DNA of 16,725 nucleotides from Pseudomonadota bacterium (GCA_023386635.1 JAEWJH010000096.1:1-16725), one strand, 5' to 3'; positions 1 through 8,903 are shown, counted from the first letter of the stretch. The notes: generated by a model from the sequence alone, not told the origin. Numbers and translations are program-made.

Positions 1-943
1 CATTGGCGACGCTCGCCACGCGCGTCGGCGCGGCGGGAGCCGGTGCAGCCGCCGGCGGCTGGTCGATGGTGTTGTCAGGGCGGATCGCGACCGTGCGGAT
101 CTTCTTGGGCTCCGCGCCGCCGCGGGCCGTCGTGCCGTCAGCCGGGGCGGCCGCAGGCTGTCCGCCAGGCTGCGGCAACACCACGCGCGGCGCGGGCTTG
201 ATATCGACGGGCTGCTCCTCGCGCGACACCATGCGTTCACCGGACGGATTATTGCCGAGCCGGTCCTGGATCGGCTTGCCGCCATTGGTGTCGCGCTGCG
301 CCGCCATGATCTTGCTGGGCGCCGTGTCCGCCTTGATCACCGGCGGCGGCGACGAGCCATAGGTCGCGAGCGTCACGCGGTAAGCCACCGCGCCGCTGAT
401 GCCGAGGATCACCAGCACCAGCGCCGCCGCGCCGACCATGACCTTGCGGCGCCGAGACGCGACTTCGCGCTCCGCCAGCGCGTCGCCTTCCGGGCCGACC
501 GTGTAATACTGCTGCTGATCGCTACCGAGCAGCTCCGGCAGATGGCGGTCAACCTCCGGCGGAACCAGCCCGGGCGGATAGCCGTGCGTTTCCGCATAGC
601 TGTAGGAATTGTCGGCCGGGTAACCCGCCTGGGCTGCCGGCTGGACGTATCCGGCCTGTTGCGGCGGCGCCTCGTAGCGCGGCGGCGCGCCATAGGATGG
701 CGGCACGGGCTGGGTCGGATAGGACGGAGCCGGAACTGCCAGCGGCTCGACCGGCGCGTTCTGAGGAGCCTGCTGCTGCCGGCCGTATTCAGCGAATGGA
801 TCGTTCTGGCCGATCAGCCGCGCCAGTTCAGCGAGCGGATCGTTGCTGTGCGGCGCTGGCGTTCCGGAACTCATGCCCCGCGAGAAATCCACGCCCCGCG
901 ATGAATCATTGGGAAAACGTCCCGAATTCTGATGGTCGGCCAT
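1..943 (-). CDS. SPOR-domain-type membrane protein, N-terminal part (runs off left edge)
   Basis: The minus-strand frame is open from ATG at 943 to the window edge (314 codons, no stop). The N-terminus is hydrophilic and probably cytoplasmic. Residues about 56-125 are rich in Pro, Gln, Tyr and Ala, with repeated PP and GY pairs. A basic RRRK cluster (164-167) precedes one transmembrane helix at about 168-188, so the C-terminus should face the periplasm. A Pro/Ala-rich linker follows and is cut at the edge. This is the architecture of alphaproteobacterial SPOR proteins, which bind denuded septal peptidoglycan in cell division. The SPOR domain itself would lie beyond the window, so the assignment rests on architecture, on recalled likeness to Bradyrhizobium proteins and on the position directly after argS. 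The start lies 52 bp past the argS stop and has only a weak GGGG-type ribosome site. Cotranscription with dgt-argS is likely. Confidence 0.75.
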   Translation of the reverse strand, partial: MADHQNSGRFPNDSSRGVDFSRGMSSGTPAPHSNDPLAELARLIGQNDPFAEYGRQQQAPQNAPVEPLAVPAPSYPTQPVPPSYGAPPRYEAPPQQAGYVQPAAQAGYPADNSYSYAETHGYPPGLVPPEVDRHLPELLGSDQQQYYTVGPEGDALAEREVASRRRKVMVGAAALVLVILGISGAVAYRVTLATYGSSPPPVIKADTAPSKIMAAQRDTNGGKPIQDRLGNNPSGERMVSREEQPVDIKPAPRVVLPQPGGQPAAAPADGTTARGGAEPKKIRTVAIRPDNTIDQPPAAAPAPAAPTRVASVAN

Positions 944-995
944 CGAAGCCCCAGTTCTGGTATGCCGCGGCGCGACGCTGCGCCGAAACGTGCGG

Positions 996-2804
996 CTACC
1001 GCATTTCGTCCGGTGCGCCTACGCCCAAAAGGCCCAGCCCCGACGCCAGCACCGTGACAATCCCCGCGACCATGGCGAGACGCGCTTTGGTCAGTTCTGG
1101 ATCATTCTGGATAATGAAGCGTAAATGAGGCAAGTCTTTTCCGCGCGTCCACTGGGCGTGGAACTCGCTCGCCAGCTCATAAAGATAGAACGCCACCCGG
1201 TGCGGCTCGTGCGCCAGCGCGGCGGATTCGATCAGTCGCGGATAGAGCGCCAGCCGTTTCAGGATTGCGAGTTCGCCCTCATCGCTGAGCCGGTCGAGCG
1301 GCGCGCCGGCGAGCCAGACATCACGCCCCTCGCCCGCCGACGGGATCGCCAGATCCGGCATCTGTTCGGCCGCATTGCGGAAAACCGACACGCCGCGCGC
1401 ATGCGCGTACTGCACGTAGAACACCGCGTTGTCGCGCGATTGTTCGATCACCTTGGCCAGATCGAAATCGAGCGTCGCGTCATTCTTGCGGTAGAGCATC
1501 ATGAAGCGCACCGCGTCGCGACCGACTTCATCGACCACCTCGCGCAGCGTCACAAATTCGCCGGAGCGCTTCGACATCTTCACCGGCACACCGCCGCGCG
1601 ACAGCTTGACGAGCTGTACGATTTTCACGTCGAGCGCGGCCTTGCCGCCGCTCACCGCGCTCACCGCCGCCTGCATTCGCTTGATATAGCCGCCGTGATC
1701 CGCGCCCCAGACGTCGATCATGTCCGTGAAGCCGCGATCGAACTTGGACTTATGATAGGCGATATCTGACGCGAAATAGGTATAGCCGCCGTCCGATTTC
1801 ATCAGTGGACGATCGACATCGTCACCGAACTGCGTCGAGCGAAACAGCGTCTGCTCGCGGTCTTCCCAATCCTCGATCGGCGCGCCCTTCGGCGGCGGCA
1901 GACGGCCCTGATAGACGAGGCCATCGGCACGCAACGCATCGATGGTGCGGCCGACCGCGTCTTCCGCGCCGGAGGTGAGCGAACGTTCGGAGAAGAACAC
2001 GTCGTGCCGCACGTTGAGCGCGGCGAGATCGCCGCGGATCTGGTCCATCATCATGGCGATGGCCTTGGCGCGCACCGGCGCCAGCCACTCGATTTCCGGC
2101 CGGCCCTTGAAACGGTCGCCGTACTCGGCCGCCAGCGCCTCGCCCACCGGCTTGAGATAATCGCCCGGATAAAGCCCTTCCGGAATATCACCGATGGTAT
2201 CGCCGAGCGCTTCGCGGTAGCGCAGATAGGCCGAGCGTGCGAGCACGTCGACCTGCGCGCCGGCGTCGTTGATATAATATTCGCGCGTCACCGCGAAACC
2301 GGCATAGGCCAGCAGCGTCGCCAGCGCATCGCCGAACACGGCGCCGCGGCAATGGCCGACATGCATCGGACCGGTCGGATTCGCCGACACGTATTCGACG
2401 TTGACCGCGGCGTTCTTGCCGATACCGCTGCGGCCGTAGCCCGCGCGTTGATCGAGCACGGCGCGCAGCACATCGGGCCACACCGTCGGTTTCAACGTGA
2501 GATTGAGAAACCCCGGCCCGGCGACGTCGACCTTCTCGACCAACGGCTCGGCACGCAGCTTCCCGGCGAACGCTTCGGCAAGATCCCGCGGCTTCACACC
2601 CGCGTCCTTCGACAGCACCATCGCCGCATTGGTCGCCATGTCGCCATGGGCCGCGTCGCGCGGCGGCTCGACCACGATCCGCGCCAAATCGACACTCGAC
2701 GGCAGAGCCTTATCCGCGATCAGAGCGTCGGCAGCCGCATGAACGCGGGCAAGCATATGCGCGAAGAGATGGGCAAACAGAGGCTGGTCTGCGGATGTCG
2801 CCAT
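996..2804 (-). CDS. argS: Arginyl-tRNA synthetase
   Basis: This cytoplasmic class Ia synthetase charges tRNA-Arg with arginine using ATP. The product is 602 residues, within the usual bacterial range. The N-terminal additional domain (about 10-110) includes the conserved VEPPRD...HGDMATNAAM stretch. The HIGH-type motif is HVGH at 148-151, inside SANPTGPMHVGH, and a KMSKR loop lies at 409-413. The C-terminal helical anticodon-binding domain ends at a TAG stop (996-998). The frame stays open upstream to 2903, but those 33 extra residues look unlike the family and overlap the end of dgt, so ATG at 2804 (MATSADQ) is preferred even though its ribosome site (AAAAGC) is weak. The gene lies 61 bp after dgt and 52 bp before the SPOR gene on the same strand, suggesting a dgt-argS-SPOR unit. 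No promoter is obvious in either gap. Confidence 0.96.
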   Translation of the reverse strand: MATSADQPLFAHLFAHMLARVHAAADALIADKALPSSVDLARIVVEPPRDAAHGDMATNAAMVLSKDAGVKPRDLAEAFAGKLRAEPLVEKVDVAGPGFLNLTLKPTVWPDVLRAVLDQRAGYGRSGIGKNAAVNVEYVSANPTGPMHVGHCRGAVFGDALATLLAYAGFAVTREYYINDAGAQVDVLARSAYLRYREALGDTIGDIPEGLYPGDYLKPVGEALAAEYGDRFKGRPEIEWLAPVRAKAIAMMMDQIRGDLAALNVRHDVFFSERSLTSGAEDAVGRTIDALRADGLVYQGRLPPPKGAPIEDWEDREQTLFRSTQFGDDVDRPLMKSDGGYTYFASDIAYHKSKFDRGFTDMIDVWGADHGGYIKRMQAAVSAVSGGKAALDVKIVQLVKLSRGGVPVKMSKRSGEFVTLREVVDEVGRDAVRFMMLYRKNDATLDFDLAKVIEQSRDNAVFYVQYAHARGVSVFRNAAEQMPDLAIPSAGEGRDVWLAGAPLDRLSDEGELAILKRLALYPRLIESAALAHEPHRVAFYLYELASEFHAQWTRGKDLPHLRFIIQNDPELTKARLAMVAGIVTVLASGLGLLGVGAPDEMR

Positions 2805-2865
2805 AGCTTTTGATCGGCTTGTCGGTTGGTAACTATTTGGGCTTGTTCGGAAATTTCGTCGCGAC

Positions 2866-4068
2866 CTATCGCAAATCCGGGGTGGTGTCAAAAAACCGCG
2901 CATGCTCGATCAGCGCGAAACGGTCGGTCATGCCGGCGATGAAATTGGCGATATGGCGCGCGCGTGCCGCCGCGTCGTGCGGCAGGTCGGCCCATTCGTC
3001 GGGCAGCACCGCGGGATGTTTCGAATAATAATCGAACAGGTCGCGCACCACAGCCTCGGCGTCGCCGGTGATCCGCTGCATGCGCGGGTGGCGGTACATG
3101 TGCGTCCACAGAAATCGCTTGATATCCCGGTCCGCCGCATTCATCGCGGACGAAAAAGCAGCGCAAGCCGATGACGCCGCCCGGATGGCCGCCGCAGAGG
3201 TCGGCGCGAGCACCGCCACGCGCCGCTCGGTTTCCGCCATGACGTCCTCGATCATCCGCGTCATCAGCAGCCGCACCAGTTCGTGCACGCGACGGCCATG
3301 ATCGAGGTTTGGATGGCGTCCGTCGATCTCGGCGAGCAGAGTGCCGATCACCGGCACGCTGGCGATGTCGTCGAGCGTGAACATGCCCGCGCGCAGGCCG
3401 TCGTCGATATCGTGCGCGTCATAGGCAATATCGTCGGCGATGGCGGCGACCTGCGCCTCGAGGCTCGCGAAGCTCCAGAGTTCGAGCGGCTGGATCCGAT
3501 CGTAATCGCGGATCACGTCGGGAATGCCCTCCTCGCGATAGCGGCCGATCGGCGCGCCGGCCCGGTCGGTCAGAGGGCCGTTGTGCTTGACCAGACCTTC
3601 CAGCATTTCCCAGGTGAGATTCAGGCCATCGAAATCCGGATAGCGATGCTCCAGCGACACGACGATGCGCAGCGCCTGCGAATTGTGTTCGAACCCTCCG
3701 TAGCCGGTCATGCAAAACGCCAGCGCCCGCTCGCCCGGATGCCCGAACGGCGGGTGCCCGAGATCGTGCGATAGCGCGAGGCCCTCCGCGAGATCTTCGT
3801 CGAGACCGAGCGCCCGTGCCAACGACCGCGCCACCTGCGCCACTTCCAGCGTATGGGTCAGCCGCGTCCGGTAGTGGTCGCCCTCGTGGAACACGAACAC
3901 CTGGGTCTTGTGCTTGAGCCGCCGGAACGCCGTCGAGTGGATGATGCGGTCGCAATCGCGGCGAAATACGTTGCGGGTGGCGCTCGGCGGCTCGGCAAAC
4001 AGACGCCCCCGGCTCAGATCGGGGTTGCTCGCATAGATCGCCCGGTCTCGACCGGCCTGGATCGCCAT
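2866..4068 (-). CDS. dgt: Deoxyguanosinetriphosphate triphosphohydrolase-like protein (HD domain)
   Basis: This cytoplasmic enzyme of the dGTPase family hydrolyses dNTPs to deoxynucleosides and tripolyphosphate, helping to set nucleotide pools. The 400 residues match the usual length of the alphaproteobacterial type-2 form. The FRRDCDRIIHSTAFRRL segment (about 35-51) is typical of the family. The HD metal site is visible: H72 in RTRLTHTLEV, H101-D102 in SHDLGHPPFGH, and a distal Asp in ADDIAYDAHD (about 211-220). The protein ends with the family-typical FFDTTPDLR. The ATG at 4068 is preceded by GGTGAT at suitable spacing. The gene is divergent from erpA across about 145 bp and is the first gene of the probable dgt-argS-SPOR unit. 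True substrate preference (dGTP or other dNTPs) cannot be read from sequence. Confidence 0.93.
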   Translation of the reverse strand: MAIQAGRDRAIYASNPDLSRGRLFAEPPSATRNVFRRDCDRIIHSTAFRRLKHKTQVFVFHEGDHYRTRLTHTLEVAQVARSLARALGLDEDLAEGLALSHDLGHPPFGHPGERALAFCMTGYGGFEHNSQALRIVVSLEHRYPDFDGLNLTWEMLEGLVKHNGPLTDRAGAPIGRYREEGIPDVIRDYDRIQPLELWSFASLEAQVAAIADDIAYDAHDIDDGLRAGMFTLDDIASVPVIGTLLAEIDGRHPNLDHGRRVHELVRLLMTRMIEDVMAETERRVAVLAPTSAAAIRAASSACAAFSSAMNAADRDIKRFLWTHMYRHPRMQRITGDAEAVVRDLFDYYSKHPAVLPDEWADLPHDAAARARHIANFIAGMTDRFALIEHARFFDTTPDLR

Positions 4069-4116
4069 ATTAAATCACCATGGCGGACAGCCACCTCAGG
4101 ATTTGCACAGGTCTTG

Positions 4117-4136
4117 CCGCACGGATTTGCGTGCGG
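4117..4136. repeat. Perfect 7-bp dyad between dgt and erpA
   Basis: The arms CCGCACG (4117-4123) and CGTGCGG (4130-4136) are exact inverted copies separated by GATTTG. The dyad sits 48 bp upstream of the dgt start and 8 bp upstream of the proposed erpA -35 box. No T-run follows on either strand, so it does not look like a terminator. A protein operator is the simplest reading; an RNA hairpin in the dgt leader is the alternative. No known alphaproteobacterial iron-regulator box (Irr, RirA) was recognised in it. Confidence 0.45.
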
Positions 4137-4144
4137 AAGTCGCG

Positions 4145-4173
4145 TTGACTCGCGGCGAACACGTCTTAACTAT
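4145..4173 (+). promoter_or_regulatory. Candidate sigma-70-type promoter for erpA
   Basis: TTGACT at 4145-4150 is a near-consensus -35. TAACTA (4167-4172) or AACTAT (4168-4173) lies 16-17 bp downstream as a -10. Transcription would begin near 4180, leaving a short leader of about 25-35 bases before erpA. This is a match by eye only, but it is the best promoter-like sequence in the window. Confidence 0.5.
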
Positions 4174-4213
4174 CGGGATGCGGGCCTGCCAAGGGCCCTT
4201 ATGGATGAAGGCA

Positions 4214-4543
4214 ATGACGGAAGCGGTCACAGTCAGCGAACGGGCGGCGCGGCGCATCGGCGAGATCCTGTCAGGCGAGCCGGCCGGGGCGATGCTGCGG
4301 GTCAGCGTCGAGGGCGGCGGCTGCTCGGGTTTCCAGTACCGTTTCGATGTCGAACAGGCGCGCGCCGAGGACGATCTGGTCCTCACCCGCGACCAGGCGG
4401 TGGTGCTGATCGACCCGGTATCGGTGACCTATCTCGCCGGCTCCGAGATCGACTTCGTCGATGATCTGATCGGTGCCTCGTTCAAGATCCACAATCCGAA
4501 CGCCACCGCGTCCTGCGGGTGCGGCACCAGCTTCTCGCTCTGA
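4214..4543 (+). CDS. erpA: A-type iron-sulfur cluster carrier/insertion protein (ErpA/IscA/HesB family)
   Basis: This small cytoplasmic protein binds and delivers Fe-S clusters to apo-proteins. From ATG at 4214 it has 109 residues, the normal family size. The three cluster ligands are present: C37 in GGGCSGFQY and C101/C103 in the C-terminal CGCGTSF. Upstream in-frame starts at 4205 and 4103 exist. The 4103 version adds 37 residues unlike the family and would begin before the candidate promoter, so it is rejected. The 4205 start has AAGGG nine bases upstream and cannot be excluded; 4214 matches the usual MTEAVT-like N-terminus. The gene is divergent from dgt and converges on the RND pump gene, with 54 bp between the stops. 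Whether it acts as ErpA, IscA or SufA cannot be settled from sequence; ErpA is the usual name for the copy beside dgt. IlvD in this window is an Fe-S enzyme and thus a possible client, by inference. Confidence 0.87.
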   Translation: MTEAVTVSERAARRIGEILSGEPAGAMLRVSVEGGGCSGFQYRFDVEQARAEDDLVLTRDQAVVLIDPVSVTYLAGSEIDFVDDLIGASFKIHNPNATASCGCGTSFSL

Positions 4544-4560
4544 CGAACTGAGACCGTTCG

Positions 4561-4581
4561 GTCGCCGCGCGGACGCGCGAC
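4561..4581. terminator. Possible stem-loop between convergent erpA and RND gene
   Basis: GTCG/CGAC and CGCG/CGCG pair around a CGGA loop with a single bulged C, giving an eight-pair GC-rich stem between the two stops (4543 and 4598). There is no clear U-run after it, so termination is plausible but weakly supported. It could act in either direction. Confidence 0.3.
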
Positions 4582-4597
4582 GTGACGGCGTACGCCT

Positions 4598-7500
4598 TTA
4601 TTCGGCGGCGACCGCAGCCGGACTCTCGGGAGCAACCTCCTGAAGCTGCGGCTCCAGCCGGCGCTTGAGCATCCGGTCGATGCGGTCGAGATAGAGATAG
4701 ACCACCGGGGTGATGTAGAGCGTCAGCAGTTGTGAGAAGCACAGTCCGCCGACCACCGCCACGCCCAGCGGCTGGCGCAACTCCGCGCCGGCACCGGTGC
4801 CGAGCGCGATCGGCAGCGCGCCGAAGATCGCCGCGAAGGTGGTCATCATGATCGGCCGGAAGCGCAGCAGACAGGCCTCGCGGATCGCCGCTTCGGCGGA
4901 CAATCCGACCTGACGCCGCTCCAGCGCGAAGTCGATCATCATGATCGCGTTCTTCTTGACGATGCCGACCAGCATGACGATGCCGATCATCGCGATCACC
5001 GACAGATCCATACGGAACGCGATCAGCGTCAGCAGCGCGCCGATGCCGGCCGACGGCAGACCGGAGATGATCGTGATCGGATGGATGAAGCTCTCATAGA
5101 GGATGCCGAGCACCACGAACGCGGCGAAGACCGCCGCGAGCACCAGGATGCCCTGCCCTTGCAGCGATTCCTGGAACACCTGGGCGTTGCCCTGGAATCC
5201 GGTGGTGATCGTGATCGGCAGATTCGACGTGCGCTCGATCTGCTGGATCGCATCGACCGCCTGCCCCAGCGACGCGCCGGGCGCGAGATTGAACGAGATC
5301 GTCACCGCCGGCTGCTGGCCCTGATGGTTGACCTGCAACGGACCCACGGTGTTGACCAGTTTCGTCACCGCACTGAGCGGAATCGACTGGCCGCTCGGGA
5401 TGCCGTTGCCGGTCACGCCCGCGCCCACCGCGCTCGATGAATTGGTGACGTTGGTCTTGAGATAGATCTTCGACAGACCGCTGGCGTCGAGCTGATAGTC
5501 GCGCCTCAGTTCGAGAATGATCTGGTAGTCGTTGACCGGCGTGTAGATGGTGCCGACCTGACGCGAGCCGTAGGCGTTATAGAGTTCCTGCCGGATCTGA
5601 TCGACAGAGATGCCGTAGACCGCCGCCTTCTCGCGATCGATCTCGATCGAGACCTGCGGATTCTTGATGTAAAGGTCGCTGTTGACGTCGCGCAGGAACG
5701 ACAATTCCGAGATCTTATGCAGCATCTCGTCCGACGTCTTGTACAGCGCGTCGGTGTCGGTCGACTGCATCGTATACTGGTATTCGCCCTTGCTGATGCG
5801 GCCACCGAGATTGATGTTCTGGATCATGCGGAAATAGGTCCGCATGCCGATCACCTTGCCGGTCTCGGCGCGCAGGCGGTTGATCACATCGGCCGGGACT
5901 TCGCCGCGCTCTTTTTTCGGCTTCAGCGCAATGAACAACCGGCCGGTATTGTTGGTGGAGTTCGGGCCGCCGACGCCGGTGGTCGAGTTGACATACTCCA
6001 CCGCTTTGTCAGCCCGCACGATCGCCGCGATCTCCTGCTGGCGCACCCGCATCGCCTGGAAGGAGATGTCAGCCGGGCCCTCGACCGTCGCCGAGATGAA
6101 GCCTGTATCCTCGACCGGGAAAAATCCCTTCGGGATGATGATGTAAAGCGCGACCGTGCCGACCATCGTGGCGAAGGTGACGGCGAGCATCACCGACTTG
6201 TGCTTCAGCACCCAGTCGAGCGACAGTTCGTAGCCGCGCAGCCACATATTGAACATCCGCTCGAACGTGCGCAGCACGATGTTCTGCTTTTCCTCGCCGT
6301 GATGGCCGCGGAGCACGCGCGCGCACAGCATCGGCGTCAGGGTCAGCGACACAAATCCGGAAATGATGATCGCCATGGCGATGGTCACCGCGAATTCGCG
6401 GAACACGCGGCCGACCATGCCGCCCATCAGCAGCACCGGAATGAACACGGCGATCAGCGAGAAAGTGATCGAGACGATGGTGAAGCCGATCTCGCGCGAG
6501 CCTTTCAGCGCAGCCTCGAACGGCCGCATGCCGCCCTCGATATGGCGAACGATGTTCTCCAGCATGACGATTGCGTCGTCGACCACGAATCCGACCGACA
6601 GCGTCAACGCGAGCAGCGTCATGTTGTTGATGGAGAAGTTGAACGCATACATGAACGCGCAGGTCGCGATGAGCGAGATCGGAACCGCCAGCGACGGGAT
6701 CACGGTCGCCGACACCGAACGCAGGAACAGGAAGATCACCATGATGACGAGCGCTATGGCGATCGCCAGCGTTTCCTGTACGTCGACCACGGATTCGCGG
6801 ATCGACACCGAGCGATCCATCAGCACCTGCATGTTGATGGATGCGGGAATCTGGGCGCGGTAGGACGGAATCCGGCTCTTGACGGAATCGACCACCGCCA
6901 CCGTGTTGGCGTCCGGCTGCCGCTGCACCGCCAGAACCACCGCACGATTATCGTTGAAATAGCTCGCGATCTTGTCGTTCTCGACACTGTCGATCACGCG
7001 CGCGACGTCTTCGAGCTTGACCGGAGCACCATTGCGATAGGCGATGGTGATCCGCCGATAGTCATCGGCATGCGAGATCGCGCCCGTGGCCGTCAGCGTG
7101 ATGTTGCGCTCGGCGCCCGGGATCGTGCCGACGGGCGTGTTGGAATTGGTCTTGGCGAGAACGTTCTTGATGTCGTCGAGCGAGATATTGCGCGCCGCCG
7201 CCGCGACCGGGTCGGCCTGCACCCGCACCGCGAATTTCTGGCTGCCATAGACCAGCACCTGCGCGACGCCCGGCAGTTGCGAAATCTGCTGCGCCAGCAC
7301 GATCTGCCCGTATTCGTCGACCTTCGACATCGGCAGGGTCGGCGAATTGAGGCTGATAAACATCACCGGGAAGTCGCCGGGATTGACCTTCCGGAAGAAC
7401 GGCGGCGTCGTCATTTCGATCGGCAGCCGTCTGGCCGCCACCGTCAACGCCGTCTGCACGTCGAGGGCCGCGCCGTCGATGTTGCGGCCGAGATCGAACT

Positions 7501-7780
7501 GGATCGTGATGACCGAGGTGCCGAGTGAGGACGCCGACGTCAGCGCGCTGATGCCCGCGATGGTCGAGAGCTGTCGTTCGATCGGTGCGGCGACCGAGGC
7601 CGCCATGGTCTCCGGGCTCGCGCCAGGCAGGGTCGCTGTGATCGAGATCGTCGGGAAGTCGACCGCCGGCAGCGCCGACACGGCGAGCAAGCGATAAGCG
7701 AACAGCCCAAACACGATCAGCGACGCCGTGATGAGCGTCGTCATCACCGGGCGCCGGATACAGATCTCTGAGATGTTCAT
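4598..7780 (-). CDS. RND (HAE-1 type) multidrug efflux transporter, inner-membrane subunit
   Basis: This proton-driven inner-membrane pump subunit forms trimers and, with an adaptor and an outer-membrane channel, exports hydrophobic compounds. At 1060 residues it has the usual size. TM1 lies at about residues 12-33, followed by DFPTISITATLPGASPETM, typical of the MdtB/MdtC-like branch. The TM4 proton-relay pair D401-D402 is intact in SVGFVVDDAIVMLENI, and the partner lysine is in GIVKKNAIMM (about 943). Two large periplasmic loops are present (about 34-335 and 560-865). It starts one base after the adaptor stop (TGA C ATG), so translation is probably coupled. Only one pump gene is present, unlike the MdtB/MdtC heteromer. 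No outer-membrane factor lies in the window, so the channel must be encoded elsewhere. Substrates cannot be inferred. Confidence 0.93.
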   Translation of the reverse strand: MNISEICIRRPVMTTLITASLIVFGLFAYRLLAVSALPAVDFPTISITATLPGASPETMAASVAAPIERQLSTIAGISALTSASSLGTSVITIQFDLGRNIDGAALDVQTALTVAARRLPIEMTTPPFFRKVNPGDFPVMFISLNSPTLPMSKVDEYGQIVLAQQISQLPGVAQVLVYGSQKFAVRVQADPVAAAARNISLDDIKNVLAKTNSNTPVGTIPGAERNITLTATGAISHADDYRRITIAYRNGAPVKLEDVARVIDSVENDKIASYFNDNRAVVLAVQRQPDANTVAVVDSVKSRIPSYRAQIPASINMQVLMDRSVSIRESVVDVQETLAIAIALVIMVIFLFLRSVSATVIPSLAVPISLIATCAFMYAFNFSINNMTLLALTLSVGFVVDDAIVMLENIVRHIEGGMRPFEAALKGSREIGFTIVSITFSLIAVFIPVLLMGGMVGRVFREFAVTIAMAIIISGFVSLTLTPMLCARVLRGHHGEEKQNIVLRTFERMFNMWLRGYELSLDWVLKHKSVMLAVTFATMVGTVALYIIIPKGFFPVEDTGFISATVEGPADISFQAMRVRQQEIAAIVRADKAVEYVNSTTGVGGPNSTNNTGRLFIALKPKKERGEVPADVINRLRAETGKVIGMRTYFRMIQNINLGGRISKGEYQYTMQSTDTDALYKTSDEMLHKISELSFLRDVNSDLYIKNPQVSIEIDREKAAVYGISVDQIRQELYNAYGSRQVGTIYTPVNDYQIILELRRDYQLDASGLSKIYLKTNVTNSSSAVGAGVTGNGIPSGQSIPLSAVTKLVNTVGPLQVNHQGQQPAVTISFNLAPGASLGQAVDAIQQIERTSNLPITITTGFQGNAQVFQESLQGQGILVLAAVFAAFVVLGILYESFIHPITIISGLPSAGIGALLTLIAFRMDLSVIAMIGIVMLVGIVKKNAIMMIDFALERRQVGLSAEAAIREACLLRFRPIMMTTFAAIFGALPIALGTGAGAELRQPLGVAVVGGLCFSQLLTLYITPVVYLYLDRIDRMLKRRLEPQLQEVAPESPAAVAAE

Positions 7781-7781
7781 G

Positions 7782-8903
7782 TCAGGTGCCCGCTTTGGGG
7801 GTCCGCACGACGACGCGCGCGCCGTCGGTCAATTGCAGGTGGCCGTTGGTCACCACGGTTTCCCCGCCGGTCAGACCGGAGCTGATCACCGCGTCCTTCT
7901 CGAAGTTGCGCTCGACCACCACCTGCTGGACCCGCGCGACTCCGTCCTTGACGACGAAAACGTAGTTGCCCGACTGGCTGGTCTGGACCGCCTCGGTCGG
8001 CACGGTCACTCCGGGCTCCTCGCGGATATTCATCGACACCCGCACGAGGCTGCCGGGCCATAAAATCTCCTCGGCGTTTTCCATGGTGGCGCGAACGGTC
8101 GCCATGCCGGTTGCCGGGTCGACGGTGTTTTCGATCATGGTGACCTGGCCTTGGGCGTGCCGGGTCTCGCCCTGCACCGCCGCATCGACCGTCGCGGTCT
8201 CGGCCGCTACTGCCCTGCGGATATCCGGCAGGCGGGCCTGTGGGACCGGGAACGTGACGTAGACCGGGGCTATCTGGTTGATCACAGCGAGCGCCGCGGT
8301 ATCCGCGGGGCGCACGAAGTTGCCGACCTTGACGCTGGCGGCGCTGATGCGCCCCGTGATCGAGGCGCGGATCGTGCAGTAGCTGAGTTGGACCTTGAGA
8401 TTGTTGAGCAGCGCCGTGTCGGAGACGATGGCCGCGCGGAACACGTCGGCCTGGGTCTTGGCGTTGTCGAGATTGGTCACCGGGGTCGCATTCTTGCCGA
8501 CCAGCTCAGTGTAGCGCGCGACGTCGCGCTCTGCGCCGGCAAGCTGCGCCTTGTCGCGGGCGATTGCGCCTTCCGCCTGCGCAATCTGCGCCTGTAGCGC
8601 GCGGCTATCGAGAGTGAACAGCAGATCGCCCTGCTGGACCCGCGCGCCGTCCGCGAAATGCACGCCGACGATCTCGGTTTCGAGGCGGGATTTGATCGCG
8701 ACGCTGGCGATCGGCGTCACGGTGCCCAGCGCCTCGATCCGCACCGGCACCTTCTTCTGAACGGCCGCTCCGGTTTCAACCGCCACCGGCCGCGGTCCCG
8801 GCGCCTGCGCCACAGCGCCGTTCACTCCACCGCCACGGAAAAAATAATATCCACCGGCGACAACGATGGCCGCGGCGGCGATCAACCAAACGGTCCTGCG
8901 CAT
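7782..8903 (-). CDS. RND efflux periplasmic adaptor (membrane fusion protein, MdtA-like)
   Basis: This periplasmic adaptor bridges the RND transporter and an outer-membrane channel. It has 373 residues. An N-terminal hydrophobic segment (about 5-22) after MRR serves as signal or anchor; no lipobox Cys is seen there. A Gly-rich linker leads to a lipoyl-like half (VTPIASVAIKSRLETEIVGVHFADGARVQQGDLLFTLD), a long alpha-hairpin (about 102-165), the second lipoyl half and beta-barrel (TIRASITGRISAASVKVGNFV), and a membrane-proximal domain ending in LTDGARVVVR. The order adaptor then transporter, with a one-base gap, marks a two-gene operon. The ATG at 8903 has no strong Shine-Dalgarno. Two tandem palindromes lie about 75-100 bp upstream. 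No regulator gene is adjacent. Confidence 0.92.
   Translation of the reverse strand: MRRTVWLIAAAAIVVAGGYYFFRGGGVNGAVAQAPGPRPVAVETGAAVQKKVPVRIEALGTVTPIASVAIKSRLETEIVGVHFADGARVQQGDLLFTLDSRALQAQIAQAEGAIARDKAQLAGAERDVARYTELVGKNATPVTNLDNAKTQADVFRAAIVSDTALLNNLKVQLSYCTIRASITGRISAASVKVGNFVRPADTAALAVINQIAPVYVTFPVPQARLPDIRRAVAAETATVDAAVQGETRHAQGQVTMIENTVDPATGMATVRATMENAEEILWPGSLVRVSMNIREEPGVTVPTEAVQTSQSGNYVFVVKDGVARVQQVVVERNFEKDAVISSGLTGGETVVTNGHLQLTDGARVVVRTPKAGT

Noticed and set aside
3..904. Plus-strand frames and a short minus-strand frame (409-693) at the left edge
   Set aside because: They overlap the SPOR-type gene in other frames. The SPOR frame has a sensible transmembrane and linker architecture; these do not.
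1125..2813. Plus-strand frames (1125-1769 and 2004-2813) opposite argS
   Set aside because: They are antisense to conserved synthetase domains, with Arg/His-rich shadow composition.
2805..2903. Extended argS start adding 33 residues
   Set aside because: It overlaps the dgt end, the sequence is unlike ArgS N-termini, and the family start fits 2804.
4103..4213. Extended erpA start adding 37 residues
   Set aside because: It would begin upstream of the candidate promoter, and the added residues do not resemble the family.
5717..7528. Plus-strand frame of 603 codons opposite the RND transporter
   Set aside because: The composition is dominated by Arg, Asp and His, the mirror of hydrophobic codons in membrane segments. 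It is an antisense shadow.
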